A stretch of 64,000 nt of DNA, taken from assembly GCA_900472575.1 (NCBI GenBank), contig UCIV01000018.1:124001-188000 (forward strand), in the 5' to 3' direction. Shown one piece after another: positions 43,444 to 51,452 of this stretch. The position numbers and the translations under genes were made by a program. Position 1 is the stretch's first letter; each line of letters begins with the position of its first letter. The notes below the pieces were generated by a model. That model worked only from the letters and a program-made list of their open reading frames with translations, did no database searches and was not told where the DNA came from. The stretch is from Hyphomicrobiales bacterium. GTDB lineage: Bacteria > Pseudomonadota > Alphaproteobacteria > Rhizobiales > Rhizobiaceae.

Positions 43444-43520
43444 GCACCCGTAGCTCAGCTGGATAGAGTGTTGGATTCCGATTCCAAAGGTCACAGGTTC
43501 GAATCCTGTCGGGTGCGCCA
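43444..43520 (+). tRNA. tRNA-Arg (anticodon CCG)
   Basis: This is a complete 77-base tRNA including an encoded CCA. The acceptor stem pairs GCACCCG with CGGGTGC. The anticodon stem TTGGA/TCCAA encloses TTCCGAT, giving anticodon CCG at 43478-43480. The T loop is GTTCGAATC. It reads Arg codon CGG. A T-rich run follows. The accessory arsenic region begins downstream, and tRNA genes are usual integration targets. Confidence 0.97.
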
Positions 43521-44121
43521 TTTTTTGTCGGTCTGCCTCGCCACATAAGCCCGGATTCACTACCAATAAAGCCGGATTCTGACGGCATAAGTGTGGATTC
43601 GTCAGGTTTAAAGAGCTCCTATCGAGTCCTCGGACCACCAGTCGAATCTTCGGCTTTACTGTTGACAATTGAAAGTTGACAACGAAATTTGCAACAAAAC
43701 AGTCCCAATCGGCTTCACCAGGTCGGACGATTTTGTTGATCACATAATGTTACAAATTTTTTGGCTCTAAAGGCGATCCCTGAGCGGCTTGAGTAAGTAG
43801 ATCTTGCCGGGCACATCGGGGTCGGCTTAATTTTATCAGATAACACCAAGACCAAGGCTTTTTTACGAAAGATTTTTCAACTACTGTTTTTAAATCCGAA
43901 ATATAACTCGATTTATTACACCAAGTTGCCCGCCCCTACGCTGGGGAAGCGCCGTCAGGGCCGAGGCCGAGGCTTCCCGGGCAACGAAGGTGGCCATCAG
44001 AAGCGGGCGGCGAATCCTGTCATCTGAGGATTGGTCCGACTGCCCCAAAGGACTTGGTCTCGAGTTCTTTGATCACTGAGCAAAGCCTGCGAATCGAGAG
44101 AAGCCAAGCTGGCGCAGAAGA
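43521..44121. other. non-coding island junction downstream of tRNA-Arg
   Basis: No gene is supported in these 601 bases. They contain three 21-base-period repeats (43545-43607), an AT-rich stretch (about 43740-43930, with TTTTTT and AAATTTTTT tracts) unlike the rest of the window, and then GC-rich sequence. A short minus-strand stretch (about 43768-43825) between stops reads DPDVPGKIYLLKPLRDRL and may be the tail of a lost gene. This looks like a remnant of an integration boundary. Confidence 0.45.
43545..43607. repeat. three tandem 21-base degenerate repeats
   Basis: The unit ATAA-N4-GGATTC occurs three times with exact 21-base spacing, the GGATTC ends falling at 43558, 43579 and 43600. The variable parts differ (GCCC, AGCC, GTGT). 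Spacing of two helical turns places them on one DNA face. They start about 25 bases after the tRNA-Arg 3' end. Confidence 0.6.
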
Positions 44122-44637
44122 CTAACCGCAGCACTTTGTTGCGTTCACAGCCTCCCCGCAGCACGCCGACTTCGACTGCTCCGCTGCAAGCCAGCGATCG
44201 CGAGGCTTGCAGCTCGCAGGTCTGGCGGCGAGCTCCACTTGGAATGTTCCGGCATCAATTCGCGGCGCTGACGCACAATAGAGCGACATCGGCCGCACAC
44301 CATCACTGACCTCGAACGTCAGCTTGGCGGATGGCTCAAGCCGGACGTGATCGGAGACTTTCCGGATGATCGCGGAGAACTTGCCCGCGGCCATGTGTGT
44401 CCGGCCGTCTTCGTCGACATCCCAGAGCTGAACGAAGATCTCGGACCAGGCTTCCGGGTTGGCGCCGCAGTCAAGGGCCGCGAACTGCCCGGCCTTGACC
44501 TCGGTGACATGGTAGCCGGCACGGACGGGATTGCCGTCATAGGTGAACACCAACGGTGCATCCGGAACGACCGCCAGAACGTCGAGGAGATGGCCCAGTG
44601 TGATGTCGGACGAAACTGCCTTGTCGATCGCGTTCAT
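44122..44637 (-). CDS. DUF6428-type protein of arsenic loci
   Basis: This 171-residue soluble protein starts ITLGHLLDVLAVVPDAPLVF and has EVKAGQFAALDCGANPEAWSEIFVQLWD, then ends in a cysteine-rich tail (SACCGEAVNATKCCG). Proteins of this kind (DUF6428) are found beside ars genes. The vicinal CC pairs could bind As(III). AAGGGA precedes ATG 44637. It is divergent from arsR at 44681, with an operator-like repeat in the 43-base gap, so it is probably arsenite-induced. Confidence 0.75.
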   Translation of the reverse strand: MNAIDKAVSSDITLGHLLDVLAVVPDAPLVFTYDGNPVRAGYHVTEVKAGQFAALDCGANPEAWSEIFVQLWDVDEDGRTHMAAGKFSAIIRKVSDHVRLEPSAKLTFEVSDGVRPMSLYCASAPRIDAGTFQVELAARPASCKPRDRWLAAEQSKSACCGEAVNATKCCG

Positions 44638-44662
44638 GTGCGATATCCCTTCTGTGCAATAA

Positions 44663-44678
44663 TTCAAGGAATATTGAA
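44663..44678. promoter_or_regulatory. candidate ArsR operator, divergent
   Basis: TTCAA-GGAATA-TTGAA is an inverted repeat in the 43-base gap between the DUF6428 and arsR genes and ends two bases before the arsR start codon. Its position suggests that ArsR binding blocks both genes. Confidence 0.55.
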
Positions 44679-44680
44679 GG

Positions 44681-45037
44681 ATGGACGAACGTCAAGCCCT
44701 TTCGTCATTCGCGGCCCTCTCCCAGGAGACCCGCCTCGCCATCGTCCGGGCACTCGTTGTCGCTGGCCCAGAAGGACTGGCGGCTGGTGTGATCGCCGAA
44801 CGCATGGGTGTATCGGCGACGAACGTATCATTCCACCTGAAGGAACTCGAGCGGTCGGGATTGATCTCACAGCGAAGGGAATCCCGCTCGATCATCTACA
44901 GCGCCAGCTACGAGAGCCTGGCCGATCTCGTGAAGTTCCTGATGGAGGATTGCTGTGCAGGACATCCTGCTATCCGGGAAAATGTCGAGAAGAGCGACAC
45001 CTGCTGCAGTTCGGCTGATGAGGTAGCAAGTGCATAG
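44681..45037 (+). CDS. arsR: ArsR-family arsenic repressor
   Basis: This 118-residue winged-helix repressor has its recognition region in VSATNVSFHLKELERSGLISQRRESRSIIYSA and metal-binding cysteines near the end (MEDCCAGHP, DTCCSS). As(III) binding would release DNA. The gene overlaps the MFS gene by eight bases and is divergent from the DUF6428 gene. A second ArsR, at 49411, is only moderately similar. Confidence 0.92.
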   Translation: MDERQALSSFAALSQETRLAIVRALVVAGPEGLAAGVIAERMGVSATNVSFHLKELERSGLISQRRESRSIIYSASYESLADLVKFLMEDCCAGHPAIRENVEKSDTCCSSADEVASA

Positions 45038-46238
45038 TCGACAGGTTCTTGCCGGGATCGTCTCCGCGCTCGGGGTCACGCAGATCATCGGCTACGGCAC
45101 TCTCTATTATAGTTTCAGCATTCTCGCCCCCGGTATGGCCGCCGATCTCGGCCTCTCGCTCTCGCAGGTCTTCGGGGTCTTCTCCATCTCCCTGTTCATC
45201 GGCGGCCTGTCAGCCACCTATCTCGGCAGGCAGATGGATCGGATCGGCGCCGCCACCATCATGACGATCGGATCCGCGCTTGCCGCGTTGACGTTAGCGC
45301 TTTGCGCCTGGTCGCCGTCGGTCGCGGTGTTCGCCATCGCCATCATCCTGCTCGAGGTTTCGTCGGGTATGGTGCAGTATCAGGCGGCATTCGCGGCTTT
45401 GGTCGAGAGCGATCCACGCACGGCATCCCGGAGCATCACCTACCTCACCCTGATCGGAGGCTTCGCATCGACGATCTTCTGGCCGATCTCGGCCGCACTT
45501 TCCGGATGGATATCGTGGCGTGAGATCTATCTGGTCTTCGCAGCGCTGAACCTGCTCCTCTGCATGCCATTGCACTTCTGGATAATGCGCGTCGGCAAGA
45601 CCGGATCGAATGCGGATGCGTCCGCCCGGCCTCGCGAAGCTGTCATCGGGGCAATTCCCTTTAATGCGCGTCGCCGAAGCATGATCATGGTGTCATTCGC
45701 CTTCGCGCTTCTCGGGTTCACGCTTGCCGCGATCCTCGCGCATATGGTGCCGATGCTCGGTTCCATCGGGCTGGGAACTGCTGCCGTGGTGATCGGATCC
45801 CTGTTCGGCCCGGCACAGGTCGCCAGCCGCCTGATCAACATGGTCTTCGGAAAGAACCTGTCGCCGCCGGCACTCGCGGTGGTATCCGCAGTGCTGATCG
45901 TGTTCGGCATCCTGATCCTGCTGGCAACGGGAGACTGGCTGCCGGGGGCTGTCGCGTTTGCAATCTGCCTCGGGCTCGGTTCCGGCATCAACAGCATCGC
46001 GCAGGGAAGCCTGCCGCTCTATCTGTTCGGATCGGATGGATATGGCGCGATCACGGGCAAGATGGCGGCGGCTCGACTGGCGCTCGGTGCCGGGGCACCC
46101 TTCGCGTTCGCGGCCGCGATGGAGAACCTGGGTTTGAGCTTGTCGCTCATTGGAAACGCATGTCTTGGCGCGGTCAGCATCGCGGCATTCGTTGCGGTGG
46201 CGGCATCCTGTCGGCGGCCCGTCACCGCAACGGCCTAG
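45030..46238 (+). CDS. MFS transporter of the arsenic locus, ArsK-like candidate
   Basis: This 402-residue major facilitator has about twelve helices (GVTQIIGYGTLYYSFSILAP in the first). The GTG start at 45030 lies inside the end of arsR, so it is co-regulated with it. ArsK, an MFS protein from Bosea, exports As(III), Sb(III) and trivalent organoarsenicals. This gene is a candidate for that function by context. ArsJ, which exports 1-arseno-3-phosphoglycerate, is less likely because no GAPDH gene adjoins. It is convergent with arsH. Confidence 0.85.
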   Translation: MHSRQVLAGIVSALGVTQIIGYGTLYYSFSILAPGMAADLGLSLSQVFGVFSISLFIGGLSATYLGRQMDRIGAATIMTIGSALAALTLALCAWSPSVAVFAIAIILLEVSSGMVQYQAAFAALVESDPRTASRSITYLTLIGGFASTIFWPISAALSGWISWREIYLVFAALNLLLCMPLHFWIMRVGKTGSNADASARPREAVIGAIPFNARRRSMIMVSFAFALLGFTLAAILAHMVPMLGSIGLGTAAVVIGSLFGPAQVASRLINMVFGKNLSPPALAVVSAVLIVFGILILLATGDWLPGAVAFAICLGLGSGINSIAQGSLPLYLFGSDGYGAITGKMAAARLALGAGAPFAFAAAMENLGLSLSLIGNACLGAVSIAAFVAVAASCRRPVTATA

Positions 46239-46242
46239 CTCG

Positions 46243-46968
46243 TCAGATCGACTTCAGCGAAACCCGCTTCTCCAGCTCGGCTGCCTCTTCCTTCCGCTCG
46301 CTGTAGCGGTCGGTCAGGTAAGCCGAGGCATCGCGGGTCATGATGGTGAACTTCACCAGTTCCTCGCAGACGTCGACGACACGGTCGTAATAGGATGATG
46401 GCTTCATCCGGCCATCGGTGTCGAATTCCTGGAACGCCTTCGCCACGCTGCTCTGGTTGGGGATTGTAATCATCCGCATCCAGCGGCCAAGGATGCGCAA
46501 CTGATTGACCGCGTTGAAGGACTGACTGCCGCCGGAAACTTCCATCACCGCCAGCGTCTTGCCCTGCGTCGGCCGCACGGAGCCGACCGATAGCGGGATC
46601 CAGTCGATCTGCGATTTCATGATCCCGGTCATCGCACCATGCCGTTCCGGGCTGATCCAGACATGGCCTTCAGACCACTGGGTCAGTTCGCGAAGTTCCT
46701 GAACCTTCGGATGGCTGACAGGCGCCTCGTCCGGTAGCGGCAGTCCCGCAGGATCGAAGATTCGAACTTCGCATCCCATACGTTCGAGCAGACAGCGGAC
46801 TTCGAATGCGAGCAGACGACTGTATGACACCTCCCGGAGCGATCCGTAGAGGATCAGGATCCGTGGCTTGTGCGTGGAGAAGGCGGGCCGCAGGGATTCG
46901 ATGTCGATCGGCTGGATGTGCTGGTCGTTCAGTGCGGGGAATGTATCAGGCAATGCGCTTTCCTTCAT
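46243..46968 (-). CDS. arsH: ArsH, NADPH:FMN oxidoreductase for organoarsenicals
   Basis: ArsH oxidises trivalent methyl- and aryl-arsenicals to less toxic pentavalent forms using FMN and NADPH. The 241-residue protein has the flavin motif [20 protein letters not shown], then [20 protein letters not shown], and ends near [14 protein letters not shown] 46968 lies 23 bases inside the end of arsC. It is the last gene of the minus-strand ars operon. Confidence 0.94.
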   Translation of the reverse strand: MKESALPDTFPALNDQHIQPIDIESLRPAFSTHKPRILILYGSLREVSYSRLLAFEVRCLLERMGCEVRIFDPAGLPLPDEAPVSHPKVQELRELTQWSEGHVWISPERHGAMTGIMKSQIDWIPLSVGSVRPTQGKTLAVMEVSGGSQSFNAVNQLRILGRWMRMITIPNQSSVAKAFQEFDTDGRMKPSSYYDRVVDVCEELVKFTIMTRDASAYLTDRYSERKEEAAELEKRVSLKSI

Positions 46969-47371
46969 TGTCGAGGACCTGCTCACCGTCTTCCTTGGTG
47001 AAGGGCCCCGTGAATGCGTCGGCGGGCAGGATGTCGAGAACTGCCTCCGAAGGCCGGGCAAGCCTGGTACCAAGCGGGGTGACAACAAGAGGACGGTTAA
47101 TGAGGATCGGTGTCGCGATCATCGCATCCAGCAATTGCTCGTCGGTCAGGTCGGGATTGTCGAGACCAAGCTCGGCATAGGGCGTGCCCTTCTCCCGGAT
47201 CGCCTCGCGAATGGTCATGCCAGCGTCGGAGATCATCTTCGCGAGCCGGTCCCGCGTCGGCGGTTTCTGGAGATACTCGATGACGGTGGGCTCGATCCCG
47301 GCGGCGCGGATCAGCGCCAGCGTGTTGCGAGACGTGCCGCAGGCCGGGTTGTGGTAGATGGTGACATCCAT
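46946..47371 (-). CDS. arsC: glutaredoxin-dependent arsenate reductase ArsC
   Basis: This 141-residue ArsC of the glutaredoxin-coupled (E. coli R773) class reduces As(V) to As(III). The catalytic Cys11 lies in [29 protein letters not shown] supplies the conserved arginines. ATG 47371 has AAAGGA at seven bases; an ATG six bases earlier is too close to it. The gene starts three bases after acr3 ends. The same operon encodes an unrelated LMW-phosphatase-type ArsC. Confidence 0.93.
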   Translation of the reverse strand: MDVTIYHNPACGTSRNTLALIRAAGIEPTVIEYLQKPPTRDRLAKMISDAGMTIREAIREKGTPYAELGLDNPDLTDEQLLDAMIATPILINRPLVVTPLGTRLARPSEAVLDILPADAFTGPFTKEDGEQVLDNEGKRIA

Positions 47372-47373
47372 GA

Positions 47374-48432
47374 TCATGTCCTTTCGGTAGCGGTTGTTTT
47401 TGCGACGGCGGAAGATGCCTCGTACCAGCCCTTGGAACGGTTCACGATCCAGACGACGGACAGCATCACCGGGACCTCGATCAGAACTCCGACGACTGTG
47501 GCGAGCGCCGCGCCCGACTGAAATCCGAACAGGCTGATGGCGGCGGCGACGGCCAATTCGAAGAAGTTGCTGGCACCGATGAGTGCGGAGGGTCCGGCGA
47601 CGCAATGGCGTTCTCCCGACATCCGGTTCAGGAGGTAGGCGAGACCCGAGTTGAAGTAGACCTGGATCAGAATCGGAATCGCGAGCAGAGCGATGATGGT
47701 CGGCTGCGCGATGATCTGCTCGCCCTGGAATGCAAAGAGAAGCACGAGGGTGGCTAGCAATGCGACAAGCGACATCGGTTGAAGCTTGGCAAGCAGGCTG
47801 TCGAGCGCCCAGGTGGTTCCGTCTGCGATTAGACGGCTTCGAAGCACCTGCGCAATGATGACGGGCACGACAATGTAGAGGGCAACGGACAAGGCAAGCG
47901 TTGCCCACGGCACAGTGATCGCAGAAAGACCGAGCAGCAGACCGACGATCGGCGCGAAGGCGATGACCATGATCGCGTCGTTCAGTGCTACCTGAGAGAG
48001 CGTGAACATCGGCTCTCCGCGCGTCAGGTTGCTCCAGACGAAAACCATGGCGGTACATGGAGCCGCGGCAAGGATGATCAGGCCTGCGATGTAGGAGGCG
48101 ATCTGATCCGCTGGCAGATAGGGTCGGAAGAACCAGCCGACGAACAGCCATCCCAGAAACGCCATCGAGAACGGCTTGACCGCCCAGTTGATGAACAGCG
48201 TGACACCGATCCCGCGCCAGTAGGAACCAACCTGCGTGAGCGACCGGAAATCGATCTTCAGCAGCATCGGGATGATCATCAGCCAGATCAGGATGGCGAC
48301 TGGGATGTTCACCTTGGCGATCTCGGCGGACCCGACGATCTGGAAAAAGCCGGGCATGAGATGGCCGAGACCCACACCGACGGCGATGCAGAGGAAGACC
48401 CAGACGGTCAGGTATCGTTCGAAAGTGGACAT
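47374..48432 (-). CDS. acr3: ACR3-family arsenite exporter
   Basis: This 352-residue membrane protein with ten helices exports arsenite. It has the family signature LAAAPCTAMVFVWSNLTRG, with the essential Cys126, and GIGVTLFINWAVKPFSMAFL before it. The start overlaps the end of the upstream arsC by one base (TGATG). It is often named arsB in annotation, although it is unrelated to true ArsB. Confidence 0.95.
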   Translation of the reverse strand: MSTFERYLTVWVFLCIAVGVGLGHLMPGFFQIVGSAEIAKVNIPVAILIWLMIIPMLLKIDFRSLTQVGSYWRGIGVTLFINWAVKPFSMAFLGWLFVGWFFRPYLPADQIASYIAGLIILAAAPCTAMVFVWSNLTRGEPMFTLSQVALNDAIMVIAFAPIVGLLLGLSAITVPWATLALSVALYIVVPVIIAQVLRSRLIADGTTWALDSLLAKLQPMSLVALLATLVLLFAFQGEQIIAQPTIIALLAIPILIQVYFNSGLAYLLNRMSGERHCVAGPSALIGASNFFELAVAAAISLFGFQSGAALATVVGVLIEVPVMLSVVWIVNRSKGWYEASSAVAKTTATERT

Positions 48433-48959
48433 CAGGATGCCTTCCCTTGCGGCGAGGTCGAGCCCTCCATCGCACCGATCTGCCGGAGCCTCGTCTCAAG
48501 AGCCATCCGATCGATCGAGGTGATCGGCAGGTTGATGAAGGCTGAGATGCGGTTCTTCAGGAAGCGGGCAGCCTGCGCAAAGGCGCGTTGGATCTCGACC
48601 TCGGATCCGACCGCGGCAGCAGGATCCTCGACACCCCAGTGCGCCGTCATCGGATGCCCGATCCAGACCGGGCAGGCCTCGCCCGCGGCGCTGTCGCAGA
48701 CGGTGAAGACGAAGTCCATCTCGGGCGCATCGGGTTCCGCGAAGACATCCCAGCTCTTGGACGAGAAGCCCGTTGCCGAATACCCCAAGGCGGTCAGCTC
48801 CGCCAAGGCATGAGGGTTTACCTCGCCTTTCGGCTGGCTGCCGGCGGAATAGGCCTTGAAGCGCCCGCCGCCTTCCTTGTTGAGGATGGATTCGGCGAGA
48901 ATAGAGCGAGCGGAATTGCCCGTGCACAGGAAGAGCACGTTGTAGGTTTTTTCAGTCAT
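48432..48959 (-). CDS. arsC: LMW-phosphatase-type arsenate reductase ArsC
   Basis: This 175-residue arsenate reductase with the low-molecular-weight tyrosine phosphatase fold (thioredoxin-coupled class) has its catalytic Cys12 in FLCTGNSARS, with Cys88 and Cys96 (VFTVCDSAAGEACPVW) as the relay pair. About 30 extra C-terminal residues (LETRLRQIGAMEGSTSPQGK) go beyond the core. It follows arsN2 by 14 bases in the operon. Confidence 0.94.
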   Translation of the reverse strand: MTEKTYNVLFLCTGNSARSILAESILNKEGGGRFKAYSAGSQPKGEVNPHALAELTALGYSATGFSSKSWDVFAEPDAPEMDFVFTVCDSAAGEACPVWIGHPMTAHWGVEDPAAAVGSEVEIQRAFAQAARFLKNRISAFINLPITSIDRMALETRLRQIGAMEGSTSPQGKAS

Positions 48960-48973
48960 GGTCGTTGTCCGTT

Positions 48974-49417
48974 TTAGGTCGGAGGCCTTTGGAGCTTCAT
49001 GATGGTTGCCGACGATGGGCAGATGGAGGAAAGCTGACGGGTGTCGAGAACTGCCGGAGGCACACTCTCCCGCGGAACTTCGGAGAACCCGATAGTCGAG
49101 AAGAATGGGGCAGCAGTGGTGGTCGCGAGATAGACGTCGCCATTGCGATCCAGACCTCGAAGGGTCTGCTCGACGATGGCCTTCCCGAAGCCCCGACCGC
49201 GATGTCCGGAAAGCACGACTACCGAACGCAGAAGGAAGTCGCTCCCGCACTGCTCTATCCCGCAGAAGCCGATCACCTCGACACCATCAGAACGGGCTTT
49301 GAAGAATGTCCGTCCCGCCTCCTGGATATCTTCGGTCGGAAGCTGCGCTGTGGCGAGTGCGTCGCGGAGATCATCATCGGAACCGGACACAGGTTCGAGC
49401 GAGACAGGATTCAACAT
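48974..49417 (-). CDS. arsN2: ArsN2-type GNAT acetyltransferase
   Basis: This 147-residue GNAT-fold protein of the ars operon has the acetyl-CoA-binding motif VVVLSGHRGRGFGKAIVEQ. ArsN1 acetylates the arsenic compounds phosphinothricin-like AST and related molecules, while the substrate of the ArsN2 group is less certain. GGAGG precedes ATG 49417, which lies inside the arsR end, so it is coupled to arsR. Confidence 0.87.
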   Translation of the reverse strand: MLNPVSLEPVSGSDDDLRDALATAQLPTEDIQEAGRTFFKARSDGVEVIGFCGIEQCGSDFLLRSVVVLSGHRGRGFGKAIVEQTLRGLDRNGDVYLATTTAAPFFSTIGFSEVPRESVPPAVLDTRQLSSICPSSATIMKLQRPPT

Positions 49418-49764
49418 GGTTTCGCCTCCGGGTTGCAACACGGCGTCAGCTCCGCGATAAGCGGTGCGCAGAGTTCTATCGAGCCGCCGCAGCAGTCCTT
49501 GAGCAGGAACAGCGTCAGGTCACGCAGACCATCCAGATCTGCCCGGTAGATGATCGATCTGCTCTGCCGCTCGCTCTTGACGAGTCCAGCCCGCGAAAGC
49601 GTTGCGAGATGGGCCGACATCGTATTCTGCGGTACGTCAAGCAACCGCGCGAGTTCGCCTGCGGGAATGCCGTCGGGTTCGTGCCTCACCAGCAACCGGA
49701 AGGTCTCAAGGCGGGTGTTCTGGGCCAGTGCAGCGAGCGCCGCGATCGCAGAGTTGCTTTCCAT
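49411..49764 (-). CDS. arsR: ArsR-family arsenic repressor (second)
   Basis: This 117-residue ArsR repressor leads the arsN2-arsC-acr3-arsC-arsH operon. Its helix-turn-helix is VPQNTMSAHLATLSRAGLVKSERQSRSIIYRA. Cysteine pairs in LKDCCGGSIELC and LTPCCNPEAKPC are the likely As(III) sites. An operator-like inverted repeat covers the start codon region (49764-49785). Confidence 0.93.
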   Translation of the reverse strand: MESNSAIAALAALAQNTRLETFRLLVRHEPDGIPAGELARLLDVPQNTMSAHLATLSRAGLVKSERQSRSIIYRADLDGLRDLTLFLLKDCCGGSIELCAPLIAELTPCCNPEAKPC

Positions 49765-49785
49765 ATATCCAGAATAATAGATATA
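49764..49785. promoter_or_regulatory. candidate operator of the second arsR operon
   Basis: TATATC-N10-GATATA is an inverted repeat that begins at the arsR start codon and extends upstream into an AT-rich promoter region. It differs in sequence from the TTCAA-type repeat at 44663, so the two ArsR proteins may not cross-regulate. Confidence 0.5.
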
Positions 49786-49860
49786 ACATCATTGTCAATC
49801 CTCGGATATGGCGCTCCTTGCTGACCCGCCGTTGACGTGGGCGCGCGCAGCATCCATCTG

Positions 49861-50490
49861 ATGAGGATGGCAAAGAAGAAAGAAAGCGCGGAACCGGAAC
49901 TGATGAAGACGTGGTCACTGCCAACGTCGATGACGATCGGATCAGCGGTGCGCGCCAAGGGCATCCTCCAGGAAATCCGCGCCCGTTTTCCGTTCGCGGT
50001 TCGGAAGGCGCTGGATCTCGAAAGCGGAATTCTGACGCTGGCGATGCCTGAGACATCGAGAGCGATCTTCCGCGCAACCTCCGCATCGACAACCGAGATG
50101 CTCGCCGAGATGGAAGCTCTTCCCGTCATCCCCCGGGAGATAGAAGACATCCTGGCGATCTCCACCTCGGAACGGCGGCGCTGGCTGGAGGATGGTCGCC
50201 TCCCCTCAGCAGGCACGCGAACTGTGAAGCTGCGTGGGCGCGCCCGTCAGATAACTTTCCACGTTTTCGATCCGGCCGTGGTGGTGGACATCCTCGACCG
50301 CGGTGCCGTCGATGAATGGCGCGAGGACGATATAGCTGCGGCGGCCGAGAAACGCCGTCAGTCGGCCATGAAAGCGAAACTCACGAGATCGCTTCGGAAA
50401 GGCAAGAAGAAGACCATGCGAAAGGACGGAGCGGACCCGTCACCGTTGCGGGGATGGGACGAGTTCGATGCTGAAGGCTTCCTCAAATAA
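49861..50490 (+). CDS. hypothetical protein with a possible helix-turn-helix
   Basis: This soluble, charged protein has about 209 residues. A middle segment (LAISTSERRRWLEDGRLPSA, followed by a short strand-like hairpin) resembles the winged helix of AlpA/MerR-type DNA-binding proteins, and the C-terminal third is very basic (KLTRSLRKGKKKTMRK). ATG 49861 or ATG 49867 could start it. It is divergent from the arsR operon. Nothing closer is recognised. Confidence 0.6.
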   Translation: MRMAKKKESAEPELMKTWSLPTSMTIGSAVRAKGILQEIRARFPFAVRKALDLESGILTLAMPETSRAIFRATSASTTEMLAEMEALPVIPREIEDILAISTSERRRWLEDGRLPSAGTRTVKLRGRARQITFHVFDPAVVVDILDRGAVDEWREDDIAAAAEKRRQSAMKAKLTRSLRKGKKKTMRKDGADPSPLRGWDEFDAEGFLK

Positions 50491-50557
50491 CCTCCGCTCA
50501 AGGGAAAAATTCCCGCGCCTCATCAAGAATGAACATGGTCTCATCAGACCAGTCCGA

Positions 50558-51028
50558 CTATATCGCCGACAGGACAGCAAGTTCGCCGGATCGCCAGACA
50601 TTATCTACCGTGTTCCGAGTGATCACCCAGATGTCGCCGCTTCGAGCCAGTTCGACATCGTAACGGTTCTTCATCAGATAGTGGCGGGTTCCGTCGTTCC
50701 GGAGAACGTGCTGTGCTTCAACGAGCACATCCACACAGGCAATGTCGCCATTGATGGTCACGCGCGGGTTGCTGATGGAATGCGTCGTGTCCAGAGTGCT
50801 GAGGGAAGTCAAGAGCGCGGATACGATGGCCTCTCTCCCTTCGATAACCGGGTACTCGAATCCTGCCTTTGCGGCAGCCGGGCGAAAATCCGAAACCGCG
50901 TTCTCCGACAGCGAGGACGCAAGAAGCTCCTTGTCGCGAAGATCGATGCCGGCGGCGAAACGATACAGGGCCTCGACAACAGCGAGCTTGTCGGCGGTCT
51001 GTTGGGCAAATGAAGGTGAAGTCGTCAT
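50558..51028 (-). CDS. NTF2-like (SnoaL-type) protein
   Basis: This 156-residue protein has an NTF2/SnoaL-like alpha-beta fold (VEALYRFAAGIDLRDKELLA, then ARSGDIWVITRNTVDNVW at the end). Such proteins are small isomerases, hydrolases or lyases, or only bind ligands. ATG 51028 has AAAAGG at nine bases; ATG 51034 is closer. It is the last gene of the minus-strand set that starts with the SDR gene at 53590. The substrate is unknown. Confidence 0.78.
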   Translation of the reverse strand: MTTSPSFAQQTADKLAVVEALYRFAAGIDLRDKELLASSLSENAVSDFRPAAAKAGFEYPVIEGREAIVSALLTSLSTLDTTHSISNPRVTINGDIACVDVLVEAQHVLRNDGTRHYLMKNRYDVELARSGDIWVITRNTVDNVWRSGELAVLSAI

Positions 51029-51115
51029 GAACATGGTCCTTTTCAGGCCGGAGGCTCGCTGAATGCAAGCCATCCGCGGCAATAGCGGTCGTGGCGAGGG
51101 ATCCTTGAGGGTCGG

Positions 51116-51442
51116 CTACTCGAGATCGGCATCGATGCGGGTGATCAGGCCATCCTGTCCCACGACGATCTTGAGGATCCCGATCTCGTGGCCGAAGTCG
51201 CCCGTGAAGTCGACCCGGACAAGCGCGTTGGAACTGTCCTCTTCCTCGATCGCCAGTAGCTTGGTTCTGGTGCTGTAGCCGACAAAAAAGCGTTCGAGAT
51301 AAAGGCGGACACCATCCCTGCCCTTGAAAGCGCTGCCAACGGAAACATCGTCTATGACCGCGTCGGTCGCGAACAGGGACAGTGTGCGCTCGATGTCGAA
51401 AGCGTTTGCGGTCCGGATGAAGTTTTCGACGAGCTTCTGCAT
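51116..51442 (-). CDS. NTF2-like (SnoaL/limonene-epoxide-hydrolase-like) protein
   Basis: This 108-residue NTF2-fold protein (NAFDIERTLSLFATDAVIDD, FKGRDGVRLYLERFF, HEIGILKIVVGQDGLI) has GAGGAG six bases ahead of ATG 51442, inside the end of the preceding gene. An ATG at 51460 overlaps that gene's stop and is less likely. Two NTF2-like proteins in one operon hint at sequential conversion of a small molecule or at a heteromer. Confidence 0.78.
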   Translation of the reverse strand: MQKLVENFIRTANAFDIERTLSLFATDAVIDDVSVGSAFKGRDGVRLYLERFFVGYSTRTKLLAIEEEDSSNALVRVDFTGDFGHEIGILKIVVGQDGLITRIDADLE

Positions 51443-51452
51443 GATTTGCTCC

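Noticed and set aside
43441..43743. A 100-codon minus-strand frame over the tRNA (ending [11 protein letters not shown]... SYGC)
   Set aside because: This is the well-known false reading of the strand opposite a tRNA gene. The matching part is simply antisense tRNA-Arg.
47378..48499. A long minus-strand frame upstream of and in phase with arsC (Grx)
   Set aside because: Only the last 141 codons are ArsC. The rest overlaps acr3 in another frame and has no similarity, while acr3 is unmistakable.
50821..50860. A possible copy of the tRNA 3' end (TCGAATCCTG) as an island attachment site
   Set aside because: Only about ten bases match and they lie inside the NTF2-like gene. Flanking bases do not continue the tRNA sequence.
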